A stretch of DNA of 6,910 bases from Chitinophagaceae bacterium (GTDB lineage Bacteria; Bacteroidota; Bacteroidia; Chitinophagales; Chitinophagaceae): NCBI GenBank assembly GCA_023251335.1, contig JAHEZA010000134.1:1-6910 (forward strand). Reading direction: 5' to 3'. Both the position numbers and the translations under genes were made by a program. Positions 1-5,686 of this stretch are shown here, one piece after another. The notes under the pieces were generated by a model, which saw only the letters and a list, made by a program, of their open reading frames with translations, was not told the DNA's origin and ran no database searches. Positions within the stretch are counted from its first letter, which is position 1, and the number at the start of each line of letters is the position of its first letter.

Positions 1-711
1 AGAATTGCTATTCTTGATGCAGGAACAGGAATAAGAAACCTGGGAAAAGATTTAATGGCCGAGGGTGTATCACAAAATATCATCAACATATTTTTATCTC
101 ATTTTCACTGGGACCATATCCAGGGATTTCCCTTCTTTGCACCTGCCTACAATACGGATCAAAAAATTGGAATACACACCATGGGAAAAGGAAAAATAAG
201 TAATCTGAAAGAAATCTTTACCATGCAGATGCAAAAAGAATATTTTCCAATCGCACTGAGTAAAATGGGCGCTCAGTTCCAGTTTTTCAGCCATGGCGAC
301 AAAGAAACCATACATGGAGCTAGGGTAAAATCGATCGCCCAATTTCATAAATACCGCGGAGGATCGTATGGTTTCAGAGTAGATGATGAGGGCGTTTCAT
401 TGGTTGTGTGTACGGATATTGAACATAAAAAAGGGATTGATAAAAGCATTGTGAAATTTGCAAAGGGAGCTGATTTGCTGGTTCATGACGGACAATATAC
501 TCCGGAAGAATATAAAAAATATAAGGGCTGGGGACATAGCACTTGGGAGCAGGCTATAGAAGTGGCCAAAGAAGCAAATGTGAAAAAATTAATTATCACT
601 CATCACGATCCTGACCATAATGATGAGTTTCTCGACCAGGTAGAAAAAGAATGCAGAAAGAAATTTTCAAATTCATTTCTTGCGAAAGAAGGAATGGAAG
701 TGGTGGTTTAA
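1..711 (+). CDS. MBL-fold metallo-hydrolase, 5'-truncated (RNase Z / class II phosphodiesterase-like)
   Basis: The reading frame is open from base 1, so the gene begins outside the window; 236 residues are visible. An ATG at 55 is internal, because the codons before it read LDAGTGIRNLG, a conserved N-terminal strand and turn of this subfamily. Window residues 34-39 are HFHWDH, the HxHxDH metal-binding motif. A later His (FHKYRGGSYGF, about residue 116), an Asp in CTDIEH (about 139), and GWGHS plus ITHHDPDH near the C-terminus complete a plausible two-metal site. Family members normally start with a WGTRGS-type segment about 40-60 residues earlier, which is missing here. The expected role is hydrolysis of a phosphodiester or similar ester in the cytoplasm; the substrate cannot be read from the sequence. 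The gene converges with the universal stress gene. The family call is secure; the specific activity is unknown. Confidence 0.9.
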   Translation, partial: RIAILDAGTGIRNLGKDLMAEGVSQNIINIFLSHFHWDHIQGFPFFAPAYNTDQKIGIHTMGKGKISNLKEIFTMQMQKEYFPIALSKMGAQFQFFSHGDKETIHGARVKSIAQFHKYRGGSYGFRVDDEGVSLVVCTDIEHKKGIDKSIVKFAKGADLLVHDGQYTPEEYKKYKGWGHSTWEQAIEVAKEANVKKLIITHHDPDHNDEFLDQVEKECRKKFSNSFLAKEGMEVVV

Positions 712-834
712 TTGTAAGAAGGCAAGAATGAATACCGCGATAAAATCTGCAATAGCGCCATAAAAGTTCCAGTGATCCCTGTCGGGTTTAGTTACGATTG
801 ATGTCAAATAAATAAACAGGAGGCCAATAATTCT
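673..834 (-). pseudogene. Startless membrane-like reading frame, possible remnant or non-ATG small protein
   Basis: Directly after the stop of the universal stress gene, in the same frame, the minus strand stays open for 53 codons and ends with TGA at 673-675, overlapping the tail of the hydrolase gene in antisense. The translation has two hydrophobic stretches (IIGLLFIYL and FIAVFILAFL) flanking a polar loop, TKPDRDHWNFYG. This arrangement looks protein-like rather than random. There is no ATG; the only possible initiators are TTG or CTG codons near the beginning, or ATT. It may be a decayed small membrane protein, a non-ATG small ORF, or chance. The last part, opposite the hydrolase coding sequence (about residues 43-53, HHFHSFFRKK), is probably not meaningful. 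I do not recognise a family. Confidence 0.25.
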
Positions 835-1653
835 TTATGCACTTTGCAAGACCAGCAAAGGTATTTCTGTTTGATAACTCATTATTTTGGTATGAACTTT
901 ACCAAACAGCCGTTGGAAGAGTGAATGTTTATGAGCTACCATGGTCAAAATATCAGTAGGATTCGTTTCGATAAACTGGTTAATACCCTCTTCCACCCTA
1001 CTCCCATTGATGATATGAAATTGATGTTTCTGTTTCCAAAATGCAAGGTCGGCTTTCATTTTTCCAATCGCTTTCTCCTGGCTCAAAGACGAACCTTTTT
1101 GTACATTGATAATGTTAATGAGCGAATCGAATCGTTCTGCTATGTCAAGCAATGCCGTGTAACGGTCTATTTCTATTGTGACGTTAAAATCGGAGGCAAA
1201 AGTGATATAGTCAATTGGTTTGAAAGAAGCGGTTTCAGGAATTATCAATATCGGAAATGAGGATCGTTGTATCAACGCAGTTGTGGTACTTCCAAAAACA
1301 GAATTGCTCTTTCCTTTTCCTTTCATTCCCATCACGGTAAGGCCTACCTGTTTTTCTTTTATCCATTTTGGTATTATATCCAACGCATATCCTTCTTCTA
1401 CGAATCCATTGATTTTCGCAATTTTTTTAGAAAGATCTTCTATTTCCTTTTCCATTGATGTCTTATGATCTTCTATTATTTCAGCCTGGGTGATCATTAC
1501 CGGCGCGAGAAGAGAATCATCAACAATTATCGGTGGTGCAATGGCATTGATTAACGTCAATTCCGCATTGAATACCTGTGCTAAAGAGACAGCATAGTTT
1601 ATTGCATTGCGCGAGGCAGTCGAAAAGTCTGTAGGAACCAATATATTTTTCAT
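835..1653 (-). CDS. Universal stress protein, tandem UspA domains
   Basis: This 272-residue cytoplasmic protein has two UspA folds. Domain 1 (residues 1-140) opens with MKNILVPTDFS, the typical first strand with the conserved Asp, and carries a nucleotide-binding loop GMKGKGKSNSVFGST at 109-123. That loop resembles the usual G-2x-G-9x-G(S/T) motif but has eight residues in the second gap. Domain 2 (about 148-272) begins YITFASDFN and ends VAHKHSLFQRLFGKVHTKIM...IPLLVLQ. It lacks the glycine loop, so it is probably a non-binding partner domain, as is common in two-domain Bacteroidota Usp proteins. ATP binding by domain 1 is inferred. The gene is monocistronic in appearance, with its own -7-like box and a nested inverted repeat upstream. 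The precise stress role is unknown; such genes often respond to oxygen limitation, starvation or redox stress. Confidence 0.95.
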   Translation of the reverse strand: MKNILVPTDFSTASRNAINYAVSLAQVFNAELTLINAIAPPIIVDDSLLAPVMITQAEIIEDHKTSMEKEIEDLSKKIAKINGFVEEGYALDIIPKWIKEKQVGLTVMGMKGKGKSNSVFGSTTTALIQRSSFPILIIPETASFKPIDYITFASDFNVTIEIDRYTALLDIAERFDSLINIINVQKGSSLSQEKAIGKMKADLAFWKQKHQFHIINGSRVEEGINQFIETNPTDILTMVAHKHSLFQRLFGKVHTKIMSYQTEIPLLVLQSA

Positions 1654-1688
1654 AAAGAAATATATGAAGGATGAATGATTCGAAATAG

Positions 1689-1696
1689 CAAAACTA
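1689..1696 (-). promoter_or_regulatory. Putative -7 box (TAGTTTTG) of the universal stress gene
   Basis: On the minus strand, TAGTTTTG matches the Bacteroidota -7 consensus TAnnTTTG at every fixed position. It lies 35 bp before the ATG, which implies a leader of roughly 25-30 nt. No TTG-type -33 element is found at the expected spacing; the nearest candidate is only GTGG. A weak -33 would fit dependence on an activator, but that is inference. Confidence 0.5.
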
Positions 1697-1739
1697 TTGT
1701 ATTTCTTCTATGCCACTACTAAATAAGATCATACTAAGC

Positions 1740-1788
1740 AGTTCTATCAGTGGTTTAGTTTTATTACTAAACTGAATTTTATAGAACT
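1740..1788. promoter_or_regulatory. Nested inverted repeat upstream of the universal stress gene
   Basis: The outer arms AGTTCTAT (1740-1747) and ATAGAACT (1781-1788) are perfect 8-bp complements. Inside them GTTTAGT (1753-1759) and ACTAAAC (1766-1772) are perfect 7-bp complements around a 6-base loop. The centre is about 80 bp upstream of the predicted transcription start of the stress gene. It also lies about 90 bp beyond the stop of uxaB, so it could instead be a hairpin in the uxaB 3' untranslated RNA. It is AT-rich and has no following T-run, so it is not a convincing intrinsic terminator. A protein-binding site or mRNA 3'-end structure are both possible. Confidence 0.45.
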
Positions 1789-1856
1789 AAAACTGATGCT
1801 TATTATGTTTTTTTGAATTACAGAGTGGTAAAGCTATTATTCAAAATACAGCTACT

Positions 1857-3356
1857 TTAATTGCGAACATCCAACATTTTCATCATTCCCTTTTCCATGA
1901 TGCCTTTCAAATCTTCAGTAACTTCATTTTGAAAACCCGGTAGCGCCGACAAATCATAATCCCATAAAGAGGTGGATTGTAAAACATTCTCTACAACCTC
2001 ATCTGTTGAATCATTTTTCCAGATCTCGAAAAATCTTTCAGCTGATTCATCTTCTATCAAGTATGTCTCTCCATTCATCTTTCCATAAAATGCCTTCCCG
2101 TCCTGGATTTCGGGCTTCATGAAATATAGATAAGCTGCAAATCCGAGAGAAAACAGACGTGGTGCATGTTGATTGTTTTTATAGAATTGAAGTAACAATG
2201 GAATGCAGCGAGATTTGATTTTGGATGTATAATTGAACGTAATACTTTTCCACTTATGATTGATATGCGGATTACGAAAACGATCAAGCGTTTTGGAAAT
2301 AAATACGTCTTTGATGTCCGCAGTAATTTTATAAGGAATGGAGGGAGCTAATTCATTTCTCATCAAATTTTTAATAAACTTCTCAGAAAACTTATTTTCC
2401 ATTGCTTGTTGTACGGTGTCAATATTCGCAAGAAATGCAATCCCGCAAGTCAGCGTATGCGTTCCGTTCAGTAAACGAAGTTTTAATTCTCTTTGTAATT
2501 CTATGTCGTTTTCAATCACTACGCCGTCATCCGCAGCAGCAAACGAACAAATTTGCCTGATTTTATCGTCGCCTTCTATAGCCCACAAACGATACACTTC
2601 ACTCACCGTTAGCAATTCATCTTTATAGCCTAATTCATTTTCAATATCAGCTCTTGTATCTTCATCGGGCATACCGGTTACAATTCGGTCTACTAAAGAG
2701 TTGCAGAAGAAATTACATTTTTCAATCCATTCAATAAATTCTGGTTCCAGGGAATTTAGATGCGCCAATTCCAACACAATAGCCTCTAATTTTTTTGCAT
2801 TGTCTGAAATTAATTCCGTAGGAATAATAACAAATCCGCTCTCTTCATTTCCGTTAAACACTTTAAATCTTTCATATAAAAAAGCCAATAGTTTTCCTGG
2901 GAATGAAGCCGGCGGATAATGACTTACATCTTCATTCAACATTCTGATGCCGGCCTCCGTAGTATTGGAAATGATGATTTTGAGATCTTCATTTTTTGCT
3001 AATTCCAAAATTTGTTTCCAGTCAGTTTGGGCTACAAAAATGCGGCTGACCGATGAATTGATCGTGTTGTTTTCAATTTTTTCGCCATCAGCAATTCCGC
3101 GTTCGCACAACGTATATAGTCCATCTTGTTTTCGAAATGCAGTTGCATCTCCTTTTGACGTACTTTTTACCATTACAATCCGGCCATTAAAAATGCCGAT
3201 TCTGTTCGCTTTGTCAATGAAAAAATCAGGCAACCCGCGCAGCAAAATTCCTGTGCCGAATTGCAACACTTTCTCCGGAAGTTCAAAAATCTCCAGGTTC
3301 GGAACAGTTACTTTCTCCGGCACTATTTTTTCCAAGTTAAAACGGGAAAGATTCAT
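1857..3356 (-). CDS. uxaB: Tagaturonate reductase (altronate oxidoreductase)
   Basis: This 499-residue enzyme of the polyol (mannitol) dehydrogenase family interconverts D-tagaturonate and D-altronate with NAD(H), a step in galacturonate breakdown after isomerisation by UxaC. The Rossmann dinucleotide loop is QFGTGILLRG at 32-41. Further family blocks are SNTTEAG (130-136) and NSLVDRIVTGMP (219-230). The catalytic motif KLRLLNGTH at 292-300 supplies Lys292, Asn297 and His300. The C-terminal helical domain includes RFRNPHINHKW (359-369). The length is near the roughly 480-500 residues usual for UxaB. The ATG at 3356 gives the normal N-terminus of the family; there is no Shine-Dalgarno sequence. 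The usual partners (uxaA, uxaC, a transporter) are not adjacent, so the gene stands alone. Regulation by a LacI-type repressor is suggested by the upstream palindrome. The closest alternative, mannonate oxidoreductase UxuB, is less likely because the sequence layout is that of UxaB. Confidence 0.93.
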   Translation of the reverse strand: MNLSRFNLEKIVPEKVTVPNLEIFELPEKVLQFGTGILLRGLPDFFIDKANRIGIFNGRIVMVKSTSKGDATAFRKQDGLYTLCERGIADGEKIENNTINSSVSRIFVAQTDWKQILELAKNEDLKIIISNTTEAGIRMLNEDVSHYPPASFPGKLLAFLYERFKVFNGNEESGFVIIPTELISDNAKKLEAIVLELAHLNSLEPEFIEWIEKCNFFCNSLVDRIVTGMPDEDTRADIENELGYKDELLTVSEVYRLWAIEGDDKIRQICSFAAADDGVVIENDIELQRELKLRLLNGTHTLTCGIAFLANIDTVQQAMENKFSEKFIKNLMRNELAPSIPYKITADIKDVFISKTLDRFRNPHINHKWKSITFNYTSKIKSRCIPLLLQFYKNNQHAPRLFSLGFAAYLYFMKPEIQDGKAFYGKMNGETYLIEDESAERFFEIWKNDSTDEVVENVLQSTSLWDYDLSALPGFQNEVTEDLKGIMEKGMMKMLDVRN

Positions 3357-3379
3357 AATGGTAGTTGGCGTTTTATTTG

Positions 3380-3410
3380 CAATGCTAAAACGATAATCAT
3401 TAACAACAAT
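3380..3410 (-). promoter_or_regulatory. Putative uxaB promoter, -33 ATTG and -7 TAGCATTG
   Basis: On the minus strand ATTG (3410-3407) is followed after exactly 19 bp by TAGCATTG (3387-3380). This fits the Bacteroidota TTTG-N19-TAnnTTTG pattern with one mismatch in each box. The start of transcription would fall near 3374, giving a leader of roughly 17 nt before the uxaB ATG. The match is by eye and AT-rich DNA produces false positives. Confidence 0.45.
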
Positions 3411-3414
3411 GATT
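3395..3414. promoter_or_regulatory. Perfect 7-bp dyad overlapping the uxaB -33 box
   Basis: AATCATT (3395-3401) and AATGATT (3408-3414) are exact reverse complements separated by six bases (aacaac). The right arm contains part of the predicted -33 element, so a protein bound here would block RNA polymerase. The arms are AT-rich and could arise by chance. Confidence 0.35.
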
Positions 3415-3431
3415 TTTGCAGGATTTATTTA

Positions 3432-3445
3432 CGCAAACGATAGCG
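3432..3445. promoter_or_regulatory. LacI-family operator-like palindrome before uxaB
   Basis: CGCAAACGATAGCG is an imperfect 14-bp palindrome (10 of 14 positions match its reverse complement) with a central CG. That is the form of LacI/GalR-family operators such as the PurR box (ACGCAAACG...). It sits 76 bp before the uxaB ATG and about 65 bp upstream of the inferred start of transcription. Hexuronate genes are often controlled by LacI- or GntR-family regulators, so the position makes sense. No regulator gene is in the window. Confidence 0.45.
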
Positions 3446-3669
3446 CAAATGTTGGAGCCAGCAAATCCTCACTCCAATAAAATCATTTTCGTCCCGGACT
3501 AATATTAACTTACATGAATCACTTGTCAGCATTGCGTTTCATTATACCTCTGCGGTGCGGCTTTGGTTTTGGTTGTGAGGCCAATATATATGCCGCTTAC
3601 GGATATAGCCGGATAATAATTGGGAAAAATGAGTTATTCTAATTTAGCCCCAATAGGATTGAGCGGAAT

Positions 3670-3963
3670 TTATTCGTCGTCTTCGTCCAGATCATTATGA
3701 TCATCGCCACCAAGGCTGTAATAATTATTTTCTTCATCTTCTTCACCAATCTTTTCATCGGCGTCGTCCAGTTCGGCACCGGGCACATCAAGGCCCTCGT
3801 CTAATGAAACTTTCTTTTTCCCATCCTGTTGACCTGGAAGTTCCTTATCATTAAATGATTCTTTTTCTTCCTGGTTATAAATGTCTTCGCTTGCTGAATA
3901 TTCAGGATCGCCATATACCTTTTTCTTGTCATCAGCATTGCGATCTTTGGGATTTGTAGCCAT
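3670..3963 (-). CDS. Small highly acidic protein of unknown function
   Basis: This 97-residue soluble protein has no signal peptide or membrane segment. The N-terminal half is mixed-charge (MATNPKDRNADDKKK...), with DPEYSASEDIYNQEEKE at about 19-35. The C-terminal half is very acidic: LDVPGAELDDADEKIGEEDE (58-77), then ENNYYSLGGDD and a DLDEDDE end. The tail LDVPGAELDD...ENNYYSL resembles a small family I associate with Bacteroidota, with no known role. It is probably largely disordered. The frame stays open back to an ATG at 4017, but the extra 18 residues look like translated leader; the internal ATG at 3963 gives the natural MATNPKDRN start. The gene is divergent from the YjbQ gene across 132 bp. 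The function is unknown; a charge-rich stress or binding protein is only a guess. Confidence 0.75.
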   Translation of the reverse strand: MATNPKDRNADDKKKVYGDPEYSASEDIYNQEEKESFNDKELPGQQDGKKKVSLDEGLDVPGAELDDADEKIGEEDEENNYYSLGGDDHNDLDEDDE

Positions 3964-4095
3964 AGTAAATATATTTTGTACTTGTAAATTTAAGTCAATA
4001 CTTTTTATCACTTCCAATGTTTCTGGTGACGTGTTTTAGCTGTTGATTTTAGCATGGCATTTGTAGGCTATCTTTCGCATCAATTATAAATACTC

Positions 4096-4518
4096 ATGAA
4101 AATTTTTCAGCAACATATCAGGCTTCGGGAACATAAAAGAGGCTTTCATTTAATCACCAGTGAAATAATGGATGCGCTTCCCGGGATCAGCAATCTGAAG
4201 GCCGGGCTATGCCAGGTGTTTATTCAACATACCTCTGCTTCGTTAACCATTAATGAAGATGCCGATCCAACCGTAAGACAGGATTTTGAATATTTCTTCA
4301 ATAAAATAGTTCCCGAAAAAGATAGGAATTACATCCATAATTACGAAGGCGATGATGATATGCCAGCCCATTTGAAAACGTCTTTGCTTGGCAGTTCCGT
4401 TTTGATTCCTATCCACAACGGACAATTGGCGTTAGGAACCTGGCAAGGAATCTATTTGTGCGAACATCGCAATCATGGCAAAAGACGGAATATTATGGTA
4501 ACTGCATGGGGAGAATAA
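4096..4518 (+). CDS. YjbQ/UPF0047 family protein
   Basis: This 140-residue cytoplasmic protein has the length usual for the family (about 135-140). All the signature blocks are present: HTSASLTINEDADP (45-58), YEGDDDMPAHLKTSLLG (83-99) and GTWQGIYLCEHR (114-125). The conserved His45, His92 and His124, with the nearby acidic residues, are likely metal or phosphate ligands in a small beta-rich trimeric fold. Some members have weak thiamine-phosphate synthase activity and are annotated as secondary thiamine-phosphate synthase enzymes, but the physiological reaction is not settled. The ATG at 4096 gives the canonical MKIFQQ start. There is no thiamine gene or TPP riboswitch nearby, so the context does not support a thiamine role. 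It is divergent from the acidic protein gene and 180 bp before the transporter, probably a single-gene unit. Confidence 0.93.
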   Translation: MKIFQQHIRLREHKRGFHLITSEIMDALPGISNLKAGLCQVFIQHTSASLTINEDADPTVRQDFEYFFNKIVPEKDRNYIHNYEGDDDMPAHLKTSLLGSSVLIPIHNGQLALGTWQGIYLCEHRNHGKRRNIMVTAWGE

Positions 4519-4698
4519 AACAGTAATGACATGATGAATGATCACCCCTTAAATTAAGAATCCTACGTTTTTATCGCTTTGCTGGTATCTAAATTAAAAT
4601 CCGTGTTATTTGTTTGTTTACTTCATATCAACAGAAAAACCTCTTTAACTTCGTTAATAATTCTAAGGCCGCAAAAAAGGTAAAAGCATCTTTAATAA
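4519..4698. other. Spacer between the YjbQ gene and the CDF transporter gene
   Basis: These 180 bp carry no ORF of note. They contain one copy of the 19-bp intergenic repeat (4596-4614) and a weak -7-like sequence, TAACTTCG at 4646-4653, without a -33 box at good spacing. I see no intrinsic terminator and no metal-regulator palindrome that I would defend. Confidence 0.5.
4596..4614 (+). repeat. Intergenic repeat copy 1, AAAATCCGTGTTATTTGTT
   Basis: Eighteen of 19 bases agree with the copy at 6821-6839, in the same orientation; only the seventh base differs (C here, A there). Both copies are in non-coding DNA. The word resembles the ATCnGTGTTATnnGTG-type sequences I recall from spacers of many Bacteroidota genomes, which suggests a dispersed element; that recollection is not a search result. 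Confidence 0.45.
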
Positions 4699-5613
4699 AT
4701 GGAACACGATCATTCACATCACGATCACAGCCACGTGCCGGTGCTTACCAATGTAAATAGTGCTTTTATAATTGGTATCGCCCTAAACACCTTGTTTGTT
4801 CTGATAGAAGCCATCATTGGTTTTTCGATTCATTCTTTGTCCGTGCTCTCCGATGCCGGCCATAATCTTGCCGACGTAGGAAGCCTTGCTTTATCGCTAC
4901 TCGCTTTCAGGTTATTAAAAGTAAAATCAAATAAAAAATATACATACGGGTATCGCAAAACCACTATTCTCGCAGCTTTATTCAATGCAATGATATTATT
5001 GTTATCTGTCGGCGCTATTGCTTACGAAGCCTTTGCCCGTATCTCTCACCCTCCTGCCCTACCCGGAAAAACGATTGCTATCGTAGCCGGCATAGGTATC
5101 GTAATTAACTTTGCAACGGCTATTTTATTTTTGAAAAATAAAGAACACGATCTGAATATAAAAAGTGCTTACTTGCACATGATGGCGGACGCCCTGGTTA
5201 GCGCAGGCATTATGGTGGGCGGCATCATCATTTATTATACGCAGCTTTATTGGATTGATCCTCTGTTAAGTATTATTATTGTAATCGTAATTTTAATAGG
5301 AACCTGGGGATTGCTGAAAGAAAGCCTGAAACTGTCGTTGGATGGAGTTCCTAGAAACATAGATATCCAGGACATAAAAGATAAAGCTGAGAAAATAGAG
5401 GGCATCAAAAATTTGCACCACATTCATGTGTGGGCCATGAGCACTACCGAAAACGCACTGACCGCACATTTGGTGGTCGATAAAAGTAAAGAGCCGGATG
5501 AAATAACGGCAATTAAAAATGATTTAAAACATAAGTTGCAACACATGAACATTCAGCACATCACATTGGAAACCGAATTCACCAACGAACCTTGTAAAAA
5601 GCCCGAATGCTAG
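4699..5613 (+). CDS. Cation diffusion facilitator (CzcD/ZitB-type) metal efflux protein
   Basis: This 304-residue inner-membrane antiporter probably exports Zn(II), and perhaps Co or Cd, in exchange for protons. The N-terminus is His-rich (MEHDHSHHDHSH, 1-12), a likely metal-collecting tail. About six transmembrane helices follow: roughly 20-42, 46-72, 88-112, 125-146, 156-180 and 186-206. Transport-site residues are His55 and Asp59 in SDAGHNLAD and His160 and Asp164 in HMMAD. This His-Asp/His-Asp set is typical of zinc-selecting CDF proteins. The cytoplasmic C-terminal domain (about 220-295) includes the conserved HHIHVWAM block at 240-247. The protein ends EPCKKPEC, adding two cysteines that might bind metal. 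The length fits the family. No metal-responsive regulator or efflux partner lies nearby. The family is certain; the metal is inferred. Confidence 0.95.
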   Translation: MEHDHSHHDHSHVPVLTNVNSAFIIGIALNTLFVLIEAIIGFSIHSLSVLSDAGHNLADVGSLALSLLAFRLLKVKSNKKYTYGYRKTTILAALFNAMILLLSVGAIAYEAFARISHPPALPGKTIAIVAGIGIVINFATAILFLKNKEHDLNIKSAYLHMMADALVSAGIMVGGIIIYYTQLYWIDPLLSIIIVIVILIGTWGLLKESLKLSLDGVPRNIDIQDIKDKAEKIEGIKNLHHIHVWAMSTTENALTAHLVVDKSKEPDEITAIKNDLKHKLQHMNIQHITLETEFTNEPCKKPEC

Positions 5614-5647
5614 TTTAAATGGATTAGTCTTAAAAAAGTTTAAACGG
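5612..5647 (+). repeat. Short direct repeat AGTTTAAA(T/C)GG
   Basis: AGTTTAAATGG (5612-5622) recurs as AGTTTAAACGG (5637-5647), 25 bp apart, overlapping the stop codon of the CDF gene and lying 40-75 bp before the next gene. It could be a paired binding site for control of the downstream gene, or chance in AT-rich DNA. Confidence 0.25.
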
Positions 5648-5686
5648 TTTTATTAAGAAACTTAAGTATCAAAATATTATTTAGAA

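Larger units (their letters stand above)
3357..3669. other. Intergenic region between uxaB and the acidic protein gene
   Basis: The uxaB-proximal part (3357-3450) holds the promoter-like element, a dyad and a LacI-type palindrome described separately. The rest (about 3480-3669) is downstream of the acidic protein gene. It contains an unusually G-rich stretch around 3550-3580 (cctctgcggtgcggctttgg). A plus-strand frame of 42 codons runs from an ATG at 3514 to TAA at 3642, with no recognisable family character, and I do not treat it as a gene. I see no clean intrinsic terminator for the acidic protein gene and no RNA gene. Confidence 0.6.

Noticed and set aside
925..1468. Overlapping plus-strand frames opposite the universal stress gene
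   Set aside because: They are antisense shadows of a confidently identified gene, with low-complexity Phe/Ser-rich translations.
2338..3443. Several plus-strand frames opposite uxaB and its upstream region
   Set aside because: uxaB is certain on the minus strand; these frames have no recognisable motifs and arise from its codon usage.
3514..3642. Plus-strand 42-codon frame with ATG in the spacer after the acidic protein gene
   Set aside because: The translation (RCGFGFGCEANIYAAYGY and so on) has no domain character or hydrophobic pattern, there is no promoter or start context, and it sits in an odd G-rich spacer more likely to be repeat or untranslated DNA.
4043..4076. Possible promoter for the YjbQ gene (TTG, then TATCTTTC)
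   Set aside because: The -7 match is 7 of 8 but the gap to the TTG is 23 bp, too long for the usual spacing, so I do not call it.
4519..4698. TPP riboswitch or metal riboswitch near the YjbQ and CDF genes
   Set aside because: No conserved riboswitch core or stable stem pattern is visible in this spacer or in the 132 bp before the YjbQ gene.
5636..5663. AAGTTT...AAACTT hairpin after the CDF gene as a terminator
   Set aside because: A six-base AT stem with a 16-base loop and no T-run is too weak to be an intrinsic terminator.
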